Below, piece by piece: positions 20,361 through 28,922 of a stretch of 64,000 nucleotides of DNA (position 1 is its first letter; each line of letters starts with the position of its first letter). This stretch comes from Myxacorys californica WJT36-NPBG1 (GTDB taxonomy: Bacteria > Cyanobacteriota > Cyanobacteriia > Leptolyngbyales > Leptolyngbyaceae): the NCBI GenBank assembly GCA_019359315.1, contig JAHHHO010000017.1:28574-92573 (forward strand), given 5' to 3'. The translations under genes were made by a program, and so were the position numbers. Below the pieces are notes generated by a model. It searched no databases, had not been told where the DNA came from, and worked only from the letters and a program-made list of their open reading frames with translations.

Positions 20361-21638
20361 TTAGAGCAGTCGCAACTGCGTTTGGGCGGGCTCTAGTTCT
20401 TCTGCCAAAACAACCTCGACAAGCGGCTCTTGCTGTGCAAGTAGTCGTCTTGCAGCCTCTAAAATCGGTTCTTCGAGTTCTCGCAAATCCTCTCGATTGG
20501 ACAGGTAAGCTTTTAGCGCGTCGAAGGGCGCGATCGTAGATCCCACTCCCAGTTCTGGCAGGCGCGATCGCGACAAGTTGTTGGTCAATTCTGACTGAAT
20601 CGTATAGCTGTGAGCCAGCTCTAGCGCTTTGTGAATTCGAGCATCATCAAGGTGATCTAGTTGTTCAGGGCGAATTTGATAATTGAGGCGTACTACTGCG
20701 TTCTCAATCAACTCAGGTTTGAGCGCTCGAATTAATGCCGCTTGCGGATCTTTCTTTTCGGAAAGATCAATTTCGATCGTGCGGAACGATCGCACAGGCA
20801 ACGGGCAAAATTCCACCGTTGTAGAATGGCCGTCTAGCTCAACCAGCACAAATCCTTTATCTTCTTTTTCCTCGCTAAAATCAACTCGCTCAATGCTGCC
20901 GGGATAAACAACAAACGGATTTTCACACAAGACTTGGTGCTTATGGACATGCCCTAGCGCAACATAGTTGAAACATTCGCGCGTAAGAAATGACAACGGA
21001 ATCGTAAATCCTTTTCCAACTGCTAAAAACTTCTCTGCCCCATAGTTGGCTGTATCGGTCATCAGATGCGCCAACAGCACCGTCGGAAGGTCAGGATTGA
21101 GTTTACGAATTTCTCCTTCTAGGGCAACGCGCAAGCGATCGAGCAACAACTGCCCGACTTCTGTCATAGATAGGCCCTCGGTTTCAGGACGAGTCAGCAG
21201 CGTCGATCGCGTCAACCAAGGCAGCGTAATCACCTGGACGGCACCATTTTTGGTGTTAATTGTATAAGTATCGAGGCGATCGCCAACAATCACATTCGGC
21301 ACGCCCAAGGTGCGATAAATGCACAAACTCGCGCCGCCTGCGCCTTGAGAATGCTGATCATGATTCCCGACCAGTAAAACTGTAGGAATTTGGGCTTCCA
21401 CAAGACGGTGAAACTGGCGCGCAAACGCTTGTTGAATGTAAGGCGGCGGCGTCGCATCGGGAAAGGCATCTCCACCAAACAACACCAGATCCACAGGTTC
21501 AGACAGGGCGCGATCGATACAGCGTCCCAACGTGGCAACAAAATCCTCTAAGCGAGTATTTAACCCTGTTTCAGGGTTGATCCGTCCGTGGGAAAACCCG
21601 CTACCTAAGTGGATGTCGGAGAGGTGAAGAACTTTCAT
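20361..21638 (-). CDS. sbcD: SbcD-type exonuclease subunit (Mre11-like)
   Basis: The 425-residue protein carries the calcineurin-type phosphoesterase motifs in order: LHLSDIHLG (residues 4-12), GGDAFPD, GNHDQHS and ALGHVHKHQ. Mre11/SbcD proteins work with the SbcC/Rad50 ATPase on hairpins and double-strand ends. No sbcC gene is adjacent. The ATG at 21638 is preceded by a 14-bp duplication that creates a five-codon minileader whose TGA overlaps the sbcD ATG. The SDR gene ends 17 bp upstream, so the two are probably one unit. Confidence 0.9.
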   Translation of the reverse strand: MKVLHLSDIHLGSGFSHGRINPETGLNTRLEDFVATLGRCIDRALSEPVDLVLFGGDAFPDATPPPYIQQAFARQFHRLVEAQIPTVLLVGNHDQHSQGAGGASLCIYRTLGVPNVIVGDRLDTYTINTKNGAVQVITLPWLTRSTLLTRPETEGLSMTEVGQLLLDRLRVALEGEIRKLNPDLPTVLLAHLMTDTANYGAEKFLAVGKGFTIPLSFLTRECFNYVALGHVHKHQVLCENPFVVYPGSIERVDFSEEKEDKGFVLVELDGHSTTVEFCPLPVRSFRTIEIDLSEKKDPQAALIRALKPELIENAVVRLNYQIRPEQLDHLDDARIHKALELAHSYTIQSELTNNLSRSRLPELGVGSTIAPFDALKAYLSNREDLRELEEPILEAARRLLAQQEPLVEVVLAEELEPAQTQLRLL

Positions 21639-21654
21639 AGAAGAACTTTCATAG
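21628..21654 (-). repeat. 14-bp duplication forming a minileader at the sbcD start
   Basis: AGAACTTTCATAG occurs at 21628-21640 and again at 21642-21654. Read on the minus strand, this gives ATGAAAGTTCTTCTATGA: a five-codon open frame starting at 21652, just after the SDR stop, whose stop overlaps the true sbcD ATG. Confidence 0.8.
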
Positions 21655-21655
21655 A

Positions 21656-22471
21656 TCAGCGAACCGTGCTACGGCGAACGATGCTGGTAAAAATGCGATC
21701 GGGGAGAAGCTTTCGTAGTAGTAAAAGTGTACCTGCATTTCCGCCTGCTGGATACCGCAGTTTAGCCGAGCCATCGGTAGCAGCCCGATAAATAACCTCT
21801 GCAACCGTTTCTGGAGTGCCGCCAGATTCGCCTGCTCTAGTAAGGTTGGGCAAGACCCTCTTCACAAACGAATCGTAAGCTGTTAGCCCAGGACGATTCG
21901 CAATGTCGGCAGATCGACTGTAAAACTCCGTCTTGATGGGGCCCGGTTCAATCAGTTTGACGCGAATGTTGAACGGTTCTAATTCGTACTGCAACGATTC
22001 TGAGAAGCCTTCAACTGCCCATTTGGTACTGTGATAGAGGCTATAGAGCGGAAACGTCATCTTTCCGCCAATCGAGGCAATATTAATAATCGTGCCTGAC
22101 TCGCGATCGCGAAAATGAGGTAGGAGCGATCGCGTTACGTTCATTAACCCAAACACGTTCGTCTCAAACTGACGTTGAATTTGTTCCGGTGTGCAAGCTT
22201 CAAATGCGCCTACAAGCGAATATCCAGCGTTATTCACCAAGACATCAACATCACCTACTTTCTCTAACGCCTCACTGACAGCGGTTTCAGTCGAGTTTTG
22301 ATCTGTCACATCTAGCCCTAAACAGTAAACATTTCCAAGCGCCGCAAACTTACCCGCTTTTTCAAGCGATCGCATCGTTGCGATCACGTTCCATCCCTGC
22401 TGCTGAAATTTCAGGACAGTGGCTAACCCAATGCCGGACGATGCGCCTGTAATCAATACTGTTTTTGTCAC
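21656..22471 (-). CDS. SDR-family NAD(P)-dependent oxidoreductase
   Basis: The 271-residue protein is a classical short-chain dehydrogenase. It has TGASSGIG at the N-terminal Rossmann turn, VLVNNAGY and the catalytic YHSTK (Tyr and Lys). The substrate is unknown; the sequence around FSESLQYELEPFNIRV resembles broad-specificity oxidoreductases. The start is set at GTG 22471 (MTKTVLITG), with a TTG three codons upstream as the alternative. It lies directly upstream of sbcD on the same strand, but no functional link is evident. Confidence 0.9.
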   Translation of the reverse strand: MTKTVLITGASSGIGLATVLKFQQQGWNVIATMRSLEKAGKFAALGNVYCLGLDVTDQNSTETAVSEALEKVGDVDVLVNNAGYSLVGAFEACTPEQIQRQFETNVFGLMNVTRSLLPHFRDRESGTIINIASIGGKMTFPLYSLYHSTKWAVEGFSESLQYELEPFNIRVKLIEPGPIKTEFYSRSADIANRPGLTAYDSFVKRVLPNLTRAGESGGTPETVAEVIYRAATDGSAKLRYPAGGNAGTLLLLRKLLPDRIFTSIVRRSTVR

Positions 22472-22536
22472 AATGATCAAAATGTCGATTCACATTTCTT
22501 CACCATAACAAGGTTACGGGATGTTAACAAAACAGC

Positions 22537-22576
22537 AGAAAAAGGATGAAGCGAACATAGTCATTCTTTCATCCTT
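22537..22576 (-). terminator. Intrinsic terminator of wecB
   Basis: A perfect 9-bp inverted repeat, AAGGATGAA (22542-22550) and TTCATCCTT (22568-22576), encloses a 17-nt loop. On the minus strand it runs into TTTTT, which marks it as the terminator of wecB, whose stop is at 22641. Confidence 0.75.
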
Positions 22577-22640
22577 CGGCGTTGCTGAATCCAAGTAGAT
22601 TTGACCTCCTGATGAAGTGGGCACAACCCTATTCGGATAC

Positions 22641-23759
22641 CTACTTTTCGGATAAGTATTGCTCCACAATTCGCACAATTCGCTCCGACGCTAACCCGTC
22701 CCCAAACGGGCTAATCGCATTGGCCATGGCGGCGTATGACTGGGAATTGCTCAACAACTCAGCCGCTTCACGAAAAATGATGTCGGGATTTGTTCCAATT
22801 AACTTTGCGGTTCCTGCCATCACTGCTTCTGGGCGTTCGGTGGTTTCTCGCAATACCAAAACAGGCTTACCCAAACTAGGCGCTTCTTCCTGAATGCCGC
22901 CAGAATCGGTTAATAGCAAATAGCAGCGCTGCATTGCCCCGACTAACTGAGTGTAATCTAGCGGTTCTGTCAGAAATACGCGGGGATGACTGCCTAACAA
23001 CGCCGTCAGAGGTTCGCGCACGGTCGGATTACGATGTAACGGCAATAGTAGCGCCGTGTCTTCAAACTGATCCAACACCTTCAGAAAGCCGTGAGCAATA
23101 TCTTCTAACGGTTGTCCCCAATTTTCTCGACGATGTACTGTTGCGAGAATTGTGCGGTAGTTGCTCCACTCTAGCCCTGGAATGTCACAGGCAGGCTGAC
23201 GATTTGCTACTGCCAGCAGCGCATCAATGACTGTATTTCCGGTTTGATGAATCTCGCCTAACACCTGCGATCGCTGTAAATTCTCTACCGATAGCGATGT
23301 TGGCGCAAAATGGAGTTGCGTCACCTGCGACACCAATCGTCGATTTGCTTCTTCTGGATACGGATTGAATAAGTCCTCTGTCCGTAAGCCCGCTTCCACA
23401 TGTCCGACCGGAATTTTCTGATAGAACGCGGCTAACGCGGCGGCAAAGGCCGTTGTTGTATCGCCTTGTACCAGCACTATGCGCGGCTGAAGCGATTGAA
23501 ACAATGATTCTAAACCGCGCAATGTTCCGCAGGTAATATCAGTCAGCGTTTGTTTGGGCTGCATAATTGCCAGATCTTGATCAGCAGATAAGTCAAACAA
23601 CTGCATCACCTGATCCACCATTTCGCGGTGTTGCCCCGTCAGCACAACCTGAGTTTTGAACGCCTCAGAACGCTGAAATGCCTGAATGACAGGAGCCATT
23701 TTAATCGCTTCAGGGCGAGTCCCCACAATGAGACAAACCGGAATTGGAAACTTCAGCAT
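22641..23759 (-). CDS. wecB: UDP-N-acetylglucosamine 2-epimerase (non-hydrolysing)
   Basis: The 372-residue enzyme interconverts UDP-GlcNAc and UDP-ManNAc for surface polysaccharides. Family motifs are VGTRPEAIKMAPVIQAF near the N-terminus, VQGDTTTAFAAALAAF, GHVEAGLRT and TDSGGIQEEAPSLGKPVL. It stands alone rather than in a visible polysaccharide cluster. A terminator lies downstream. Confidence 0.96.
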   Translation of the reverse strand: MLKFPIPVCLIVGTRPEAIKMAPVIQAFQRSEAFKTQVVLTGQHREMVDQVMQLFDLSADQDLAIMQPKQTLTDITCGTLRGLESLFQSLQPRIVLVQGDTTTAFAAALAAFYQKIPVGHVEAGLRTEDLFNPYPEEANRRLVSQVTQLHFAPTSLSVENLQRSQVLGEIHQTGNTVIDALLAVANRQPACDIPGLEWSNYRTILATVHRRENWGQPLEDIAHGFLKVLDQFEDTALLLPLHRNPTVREPLTALLGSHPRVFLTEPLDYTQLVGAMQRCYLLLTDSGGIQEEAPSLGKPVLVLRETTERPEAVMAGTAKLIGTNPDIIFREAAELLSNSQSYAAMANAISPFGDGLASERIVRIVEQYLSEK

Positions 23760-23963
23760 GGAATTTGTCGAGTCATACGAACAGGAACATATTTAGCACA
23801 GCCGTTCAGCGCTTCGCTAATCAAGCTTTCCGCATTGACCCCAGAATCTGGGTCACCTCGATAATCCGATTAAGCAGAACTTGTCTTCACTAGAAATTGT
23901 CTTCACTATGGTACAGGAATTCCGGGTAAGGAATGAGGTGGAAGGACAATCCTACATTTTCAT

Positions 23964-23992
23964 AAAAAAATTCCCAGCCGAAGCCAGGAAAA
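23964..23992 (-). terminator. Intrinsic terminator for the small membrane protein gene
   Basis: On the minus strand the stem TCCTGGC / GCTGGGA (two G-U pairs) closes a TTCG tetraloop and is followed by A then seven T. It lies about 55 bp past the stop of the gene at 24046-24429. The tetraloop and T tract make a strong intrinsic terminator. Confidence 0.75.
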
Positions 23993-24045
23993 GTCAGACC
24001 AGTTCACCGAAAGACGATAACTCTTGTAATGCTAAATCTGTAATG

Positions 24046-24429
24046 CTAAATCGATAACTGATTGATATCGCAGGTCAAAGGGCAAGACGCATAAACAGAC
24101 GTATGCAATGGATTTGCTTGTCCATTCAACCAACGCAACCACTCAACTTCTTGGGGATGAATCCCTTTCGCGGTTAGTAAACCCGCCATAAACATAATGG
24201 CTAAAGCGTGAATGCCGATCACAGAAATAATGGCAAATAGAACTCCACTTAATGGCAGAATAGCGTGCAATGCACCTGCCAACAAAGCGCCGACTGAAAC
24301 AACTAAAACCAACAGCGGAAAACCGATAACAATCATGCAAACAGTCAGGGTAAATGTCCAAAGCAGAAAGCTTTTGACTGATGACAAGAAATACAAATTG
24401 CCCAAATTTTGGCTGCGTGCTAAGGTCAT
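24046..24429 (-). CDS. Small integral membrane protein of unknown function
   Basis: The 127-residue protein has three or four hydrophobic segments between residues about 20 and 95 (for example FLLWTFTLTVCMIVIGFPLL and LFAIISVIGIHALAIMFMAG). A short cytosolic-looking C-terminus GIHPQEVEWLRWLNGQANP follows. The start at ATG 24429 is chosen because GGGAG lies 9 bases upstream; a longer frame adds an unsupported leader. I do not recognise the family. It has its own terminator. Confidence 0.7.
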   Translation of the reverse strand: MTLARSQNLGNLYFLSSVKSFLLWTFTLTVCMIVIGFPLLVLVVSVGALLAGALHAILPLSGVLFAIISVIGIHALAIMFMAGLLTAKGIHPQEVEWLRWLNGQANPLHTSVYASCPLTCDINQLSI

Positions 24430-24501
24430 ATCGATTCTCCCAGAGCTAGATTTATTGGTGTGATTAAAAATCTGTTTTAGCGATCCCCGCGACCGCTTCA
24501 A

Positions 24502-25163
24502 GTGAATTTCAGTATAGGTAAATCTTCTTGGGGTGGGAATACTAGTTCAAAAAAAGTTAAACTTCAGCGTCCGTAAATCCTCTTTTAAGCAATTATGCTT
24601 ACTCCGTAAAATTTAAGGTTAAAACCGCAATTTTCGGCTCTAATTCAAACACTTTTACTGATATTTCAAGCCTTTCAGAGATTTGGTTTAAACGCTGAAA
24701 AATAAATGCAAGCAGTGATACTCTGATTTGTCAATCATCTAAAGAAAGACTATAAATTTATTGAATTGTGAACTATTAGCGCGGAAAATTCACAATTAAT
24801 TAGTAGAGCAATGATGAGAGGTCATTGGGGGCTTCGGAGCTTCACTCGAAACTTCACTCGAAACTTCACAAGACGAATCGCTTTCTAACCCGATTGCCGC
24901 CCTTTCTGGATTTTTACATTCCGCTCCTGACACGATCGCACTACTGAAACATTTTTGAGACATTTTCCCTAATCTCTACTTCTCAAGACGTTACTCCGTA
25001 CAACCGACTGGGAATAATCACGGGGTCAAGGTTGCATCTTCATCAAAACTTATCCTTAAACGTCACATCATCTGGTTAGCTCCACGGAGTAACGCCCCTT
25101 GCTTCGTCTGTATTACTTGCTTCATCTGTGTTAGGTGGCAACCTTGTACCGTAGCCCACCTAT
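24502..25163. other. AT-rich gap upstream of the HEAT-NACHT gene with an inverted and a direct repeat
   Basis: No gene was found. The gap holds a perfect 9-bp inverted repeat, AATTGTGAA (24764-24772) and TTCACAATT (24789-24797), spaced by 16 bp. It also holds two and a half copies of the 12-bp unit CTTCACTCGAAA at about 24840-24868. The promoter of the HEAT-NACHT gene probably lies here, but no clear -35/-10 pair was seen. Confidence 0.5.
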
Positions 25164-25181
25164 TTGCTTTGCAGTGTTTTT

Positions 25182-28100
25182 ATGGCAGTGCGTAACCGAC
25201 AACTTTTCCTACTTGCGTGTCAGATCAGCCTCCTCTGTACGTCTGTAATACTGCATCCGCCTAACCGAGATGAGAGTGAACGCGCCGACGCGATCGAGCT
25301 TTCTGCTCGGACTTGGCAACAGGCGAAGCACGAAGCACTTGACCTTGCGGGCACCTCCGCGAAGAAATCAAGCGCTTCGGTTGCAGACTTGATCCTTATT
25401 CTCAAGAACAATAAAGCAAACCCCGGCGATCGTTTGAGCGCGATCGCAGCCCTGGGTAAACGGGGAGCCGATGCCAAACCCGCTGTTCTTGTTTTGGCGA
25501 AAGGAATCAATTCTAGTCAGAAAGAAGTTCAGGTTAAGACATTAGAGGCGTTAGGAGAAATCGGGCTGGCCGCTAAAGCTGCTGTTCCTGGCCTCGCAAA
25601 AGCACTGAAAGATGATCAGCCAGAGGTACAGATCGCGGCTGCCCGTGCCTTGGCAAGCATTGGAAGTAACCCAGAAATCGCTGTTCCAGGTTTAGTTGAA
25701 GCCTTGAGCGATCCGAGTAAATCAGTGAGATTGGAGGTGATCGCCGCGATTTCTAATCTAGGAACGGAGGCAAAGCCTGCCATCCCAGAACTGATTCAAA
25801 TCCTATCGACCTCAGAATCAGAGGTGCGCTTAGCCGCGATCGCAGCGCTTGGAAAACTGGGCGCGGAGGCAAAATCAGCCGTGCCGTTTCTGGCGCAGTC
25901 GCTCGCTGACCCGGACACAGATATTCGGCTCAACTCTGCCAGCGCTCTCGGTAGTATTGGCGCTGAAGCAAGCCCAGCCGTGCCGCAGTTAATTCGAGCG
26001 CTGAGTCATGCCGATCACAAAACGCGATCGTTTGCTGCGATCGCACTGGGCAGAGTTGGCAGTCCTGCAAAAGCGGCCGTTCCTCAACTCACAAAAACGC
26101 TGAGCGATGCTGACAAAGATGTGCGATCGCAATCAGCCGTGGCATTGGGGCGTATTGGGCTAGAGGCGAAAGAAGCCCTGCCCGAATTAGTGAAATTGCT
26201 GAGCGACGAGAATACTGGAGTGCGGCTGAACACGGCGAATGCCGTCCGCCTGATTGCAGCAAGTCTGCAAGACAAAGCGCCATCCCTATCCGTCGTCGAA
26301 ATCCACACCGCTTATACGATTCTGGGAACTGCCTTACCTCTGTTAGAAGATCCTAAAGCTCAGTTCAACGAAGAATTAGTAACCTCGGTGCGGCGATCAA
26401 TTAGCGTACTGAAAAACGAAAAAGATTCCCGTCCGTTTGAGCGCGTGGTTGAGTGGGGACAGGCCAATCCTGCAATCGCAGGCGTGCTGCTCTATCTAAT
26501 CGCCATGCCGAGCCTATGGCTCGCGATTCTGTTGATCCGTCCGTCTTGGCTGCTCAAACTGAACAACGCCCTCAAGCCCTACACCGATTTTGAAATTCCC
26601 AGTCCAATGGGCGGCAGCATCAAAGTACCCCTGCGGTTTGTCTTATTTGTGGGTTGGTTTCACTACCATCCCAGGGTGCTAGATGCATGGGTCGGTCAGC
26701 AAATCGATGGAGCACGCGAAGGCTTTGCTCACAAAAACACCGTCAGCGATCGTAAGGTCTACATTCCGATTCCCGTCGTTCTCGATGGCAACACGGTTCC
26801 GGAACTAGCGAATCATGACCTGCACACAACGTTTTGGGACGGGCGGCAATGTCTGCTGATTTGGGGAGAAGGGGGAATTGGTAAAACGAGTTTGGCGTGT
26901 CACTTAGCCAAATGGGCAATGGCAGATAAGCGACCCCAACGCCTTTGCCGTCATCGCATGTTGCCCGTGTTGATCGAGCAGGAACTAGACTTTAAACTTC
27001 CTGACGGCAAAAATCCTTTCCGAGAAGCGATTCGCGGACAGCTACAGGCGATGATCGATGCGTCAGAACCGATTTCAGATGACTTTCTCGAAAAGCTACT
27101 CAGGCAGCGACGCATCTTGGTGATTGTCGATCGCTTATCAGAACTGAGTGCAGAAACTCGTCAGCAGATTCGTCCTGGACATCCAGACTTTCCGGCGAAT
27201 GCGCTGATCGTCACGTCACGGGTTGAAGAAACGCTCGACGAAGTGCCAAAAACAACGATTAAACCGCTCCGCATTGAAGGCAATCGCCTGTCTTCCTTTC
27301 TAGAGGCGTATTTGATGCAACGCAGCAAGCGCGAACTCTTTACCGATTCTGAATATTTCGACGCCTGTAGCCAACTCTCAAAAATGGTTGGTCAGCGCCA
27401 CATCACCGTGCTCCTCGCGACCCTCTATGCTGAACAAATGATCGGCAAAAAAGAAGGTGTTAACGACGAAAGCACGCTGCCCGACAACATTCCTGATTTG
27501 ATGCTGAGCTACTTAAATGAGCTCAATCGCGACGCCGCCGACGATGAGCCAACCAACCTAACGGTGCATGAAGACGCGAAAATCATTGCTTGGGAATGCT
27601 TGAAGCAATACTATCGCCCTGCTCCTGCCAAACGCGAAGCGATTCTAGCAGAACTGCAATCCTTTGGAGCGTCGCAGGGTGAAGCCAGTCTGAATGAAGA
27701 AGCAGCCAAAGCACGGCTGAAGCATTTAGAGAAACGCTTGCGGATCGTGCAAGCGATCGGTCCGGCTCAAGATCAAATTTGCTTTGCCCTCGACCCGTTA
27801 GCTGAATGTTTGGCAGCACTGCACCTTGTCGAACGCTATGGCAGCGACCGAGCGTTGTGGCAGGAATGGTTAGTGTTAGCCGATGCGATGCCGGGTGCGC
27901 CTGAGAGTACTCAAGGCTTTCTCCTAGCAATGCGAGACTGCTGCTTGACGCGAGGCACAGAAATCAATATTCCTGATTTTGTATTAGAAGGGTTGGGTCA
28001 GCGTGTGGGCCTCAGCGCTGAAACCCTGCGAAAATCTCAAATTGAGCAACGAATGCGGCGGTTAACGCCGCTCCTATCTACTGGAGAGACCACAGCGCGG

Positions 28101-28682
28101 CTAGATGCCATTCGAGAACTGGGCGAACTGGGTGCTGCCGCAAAAGGCGTATTGCCTGCTTTGATCCGAGAGCTTCAAGATCGCGAGTGGCAAATTCGGC
28201 GAGAAGTGGCTCGGTCGATGGGACATGTTGGACCAGAAGCGCGACTGGCAATTCCCGCGTTGATGGAGCGATTACGCGATCCAGATCGACGAGTGAGTGG
28301 AGAAGCGATCGCGGCCTTGGGCAAAATGGGAACGGGCGCTCTTCCTGCCTTGGTGACAGCACTAGAATCTCAGCCTGCCCATGTTCGCAGTACAGCCGCC
28401 TGGGTACTGGCGAGCTTTAATTCTGCCGCTAGATCAGCCGTTCCAGCGCTCACTGCCGCCCTCAAAGATGACGACTGGCAGGTGCGGTGGGTAGCTGCCT
28501 ACGCATTAGGCTGCATTGGTCCAGATGCCAAGTCTGCCATTCCTGCTTTGATCGAAGCGTTTAGAGGCGAGTATGAATTAGTCAGCAAAGAGGCTAGCCG
28601 GACGCTTTGGCGCATCAGCGGAGAAGCAGAAGCGATCGTTGCTGCGCTGAGTGACATGGGACATGCAAACAACAGAAACTGA
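25182..28682 (+). CDS. Membrane-anchored HEAT-NACHT-HEAT protein (STAND-type NTPase)
   Basis: This 1166-residue protein starts at ATG 25182 (an in-frame TTG at 25164 is possible). An N-terminal hydrophobic segment (LFLLACQISLLCTSVIL) is followed by about eight 39-residue HEAT repeats at residues 70-360, with the recurring pattern KSAVPFLAQSLADPD. A transmembrane helix lies at about 428-452. The NACHT NTPase has Walker A GEGGIGKTS near 561-570 and Walker B-like RRILVIVDRLSEL, where the usual second acidic residue is replaced. About five more HEAT repeats fill 973-1152. The architecture suits a sensor/switch ATPase, but the effector and trigger are unknown. It is convergent with a CHASE2 kinase. 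Confidence 0.85.
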   Translation: MAVRNRQLFLLACQISLLCTSVILHPPNRDESERADAIELSARTWQQAKHEALDLAGTSAKKSSASVADLILILKNNKANPGDRLSAIAALGKRGADAKPAVLVLAKGINSSQKEVQVKTLEALGEIGLAAKAAVPGLAKALKDDQPEVQIAAARALASIGSNPEIAVPGLVEALSDPSKSVRLEVIAAISNLGTEAKPAIPELIQILSTSESEVRLAAIAALGKLGAEAKSAVPFLAQSLADPDTDIRLNSASALGSIGAEASPAVPQLIRALSHADHKTRSFAAIALGRVGSPAKAAVPQLTKTLSDADKDVRSQSAVALGRIGLEAKEALPELVKLLSDENTGVRLNTANAVRLIAASLQDKAPSLSVVEIHTAYTILGTALPLLEDPKAQFNEELVTSVRRSISVLKNEKDSRPFERVVEWGQANPAIAGVLLYLIAMPSLWLAILLIRPSWLLKLNNALKPYTDFEIPSPMGGSIKVPLRFVLFVGWFHYHPRVLDAWVGQQIDGAREGFAHKNTVSDRKVYIPIPVVLDGNTVPELANHDLHTTFWDGRQCLLIWGEGGIGKTSLACHLAKWAMADKRPQRLCRHRMLPVLIEQELDFKLPDGKNPFREAIRGQLQAMIDASEPISDDFLEKLLRQRRILVIVDRLSELSAETRQQIRPGHPDFPANALIVTSRVEETLDEVPKTTIKPLRIEGNRLSSFLEAYLMQRSKRELFTDSEYFDACSQLSKMVGQRHITVLLATLYAEQMIGKKEGVNDESTLPDNIPDLMLSYLNELNRDAADDEPTNLTVHEDAKIIAWECLKQYYRPAPAKREAILAELQSFGASQGEASLNEEAAKARLKHLEKRLRIVQAIGPAQDQICFALDPLAECLAALHLVERYGSDRALWQEWLVLADAMPGAPESTQGFLLAMRDCCLTRGTEINIPDFVLEGLGQRVGLSAETLRKSQIEQRMRRLTPLLSTGETTARLDAIRELGELGAAAKGVLPALIRELQDREWQIRREVARSMGHVGPEARLAIPALMERLRDPDRRVSGEAIAALGKMGTGALPALVTALESQPAHVRSTAAWVLASFNSAARSAVPALTAALKDDDWQVRWVAAYALGCIGPDAKSAIPALIEAFRGEYELVSKEASRTLWRISGEAEAIVAALSDMGHANNRN

Positions 28683-28740
28683 GCAATGTCCTCCTGGTCT
28701 GCCACTCTGAACTAGAGGAACACCTTTAACGCAAAGATGG

Positions 28741-28922
28741 AAGAGTGAGGGATGAGAAACCAGAAGTAGACTTATTTGAAAGACCAACACTATCCGAAAG
28801 GTCAACTGGGCTGAAAGATCTAACTGGATAGTGTTGTCAACGCATCACAATATATTCTCAAAACCCAATTCATCCCTGCGTCACGTTGCCGCAAGGCGTC
28901 CCTCATCCCTTTCTCAAACCTT
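28741..28922. repeat. Dispersed repeat element and hairpin between convergent genes
   Basis: The gap holds an 11-bp inverted repeat, CAACACTATCC (28785-28795) and GGATAGTGTTG (28826-28836). It also holds the 24-bp segment 28854-28877 (beginning ATTCTCAAAACCCAATTCAT), which recurs exactly at 43374-43397. GAGGGATGAG on the left and CTCATCCCT on the right form loose terminal inverted repeats. It may also act as a shared terminator. Confidence 0.65.
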
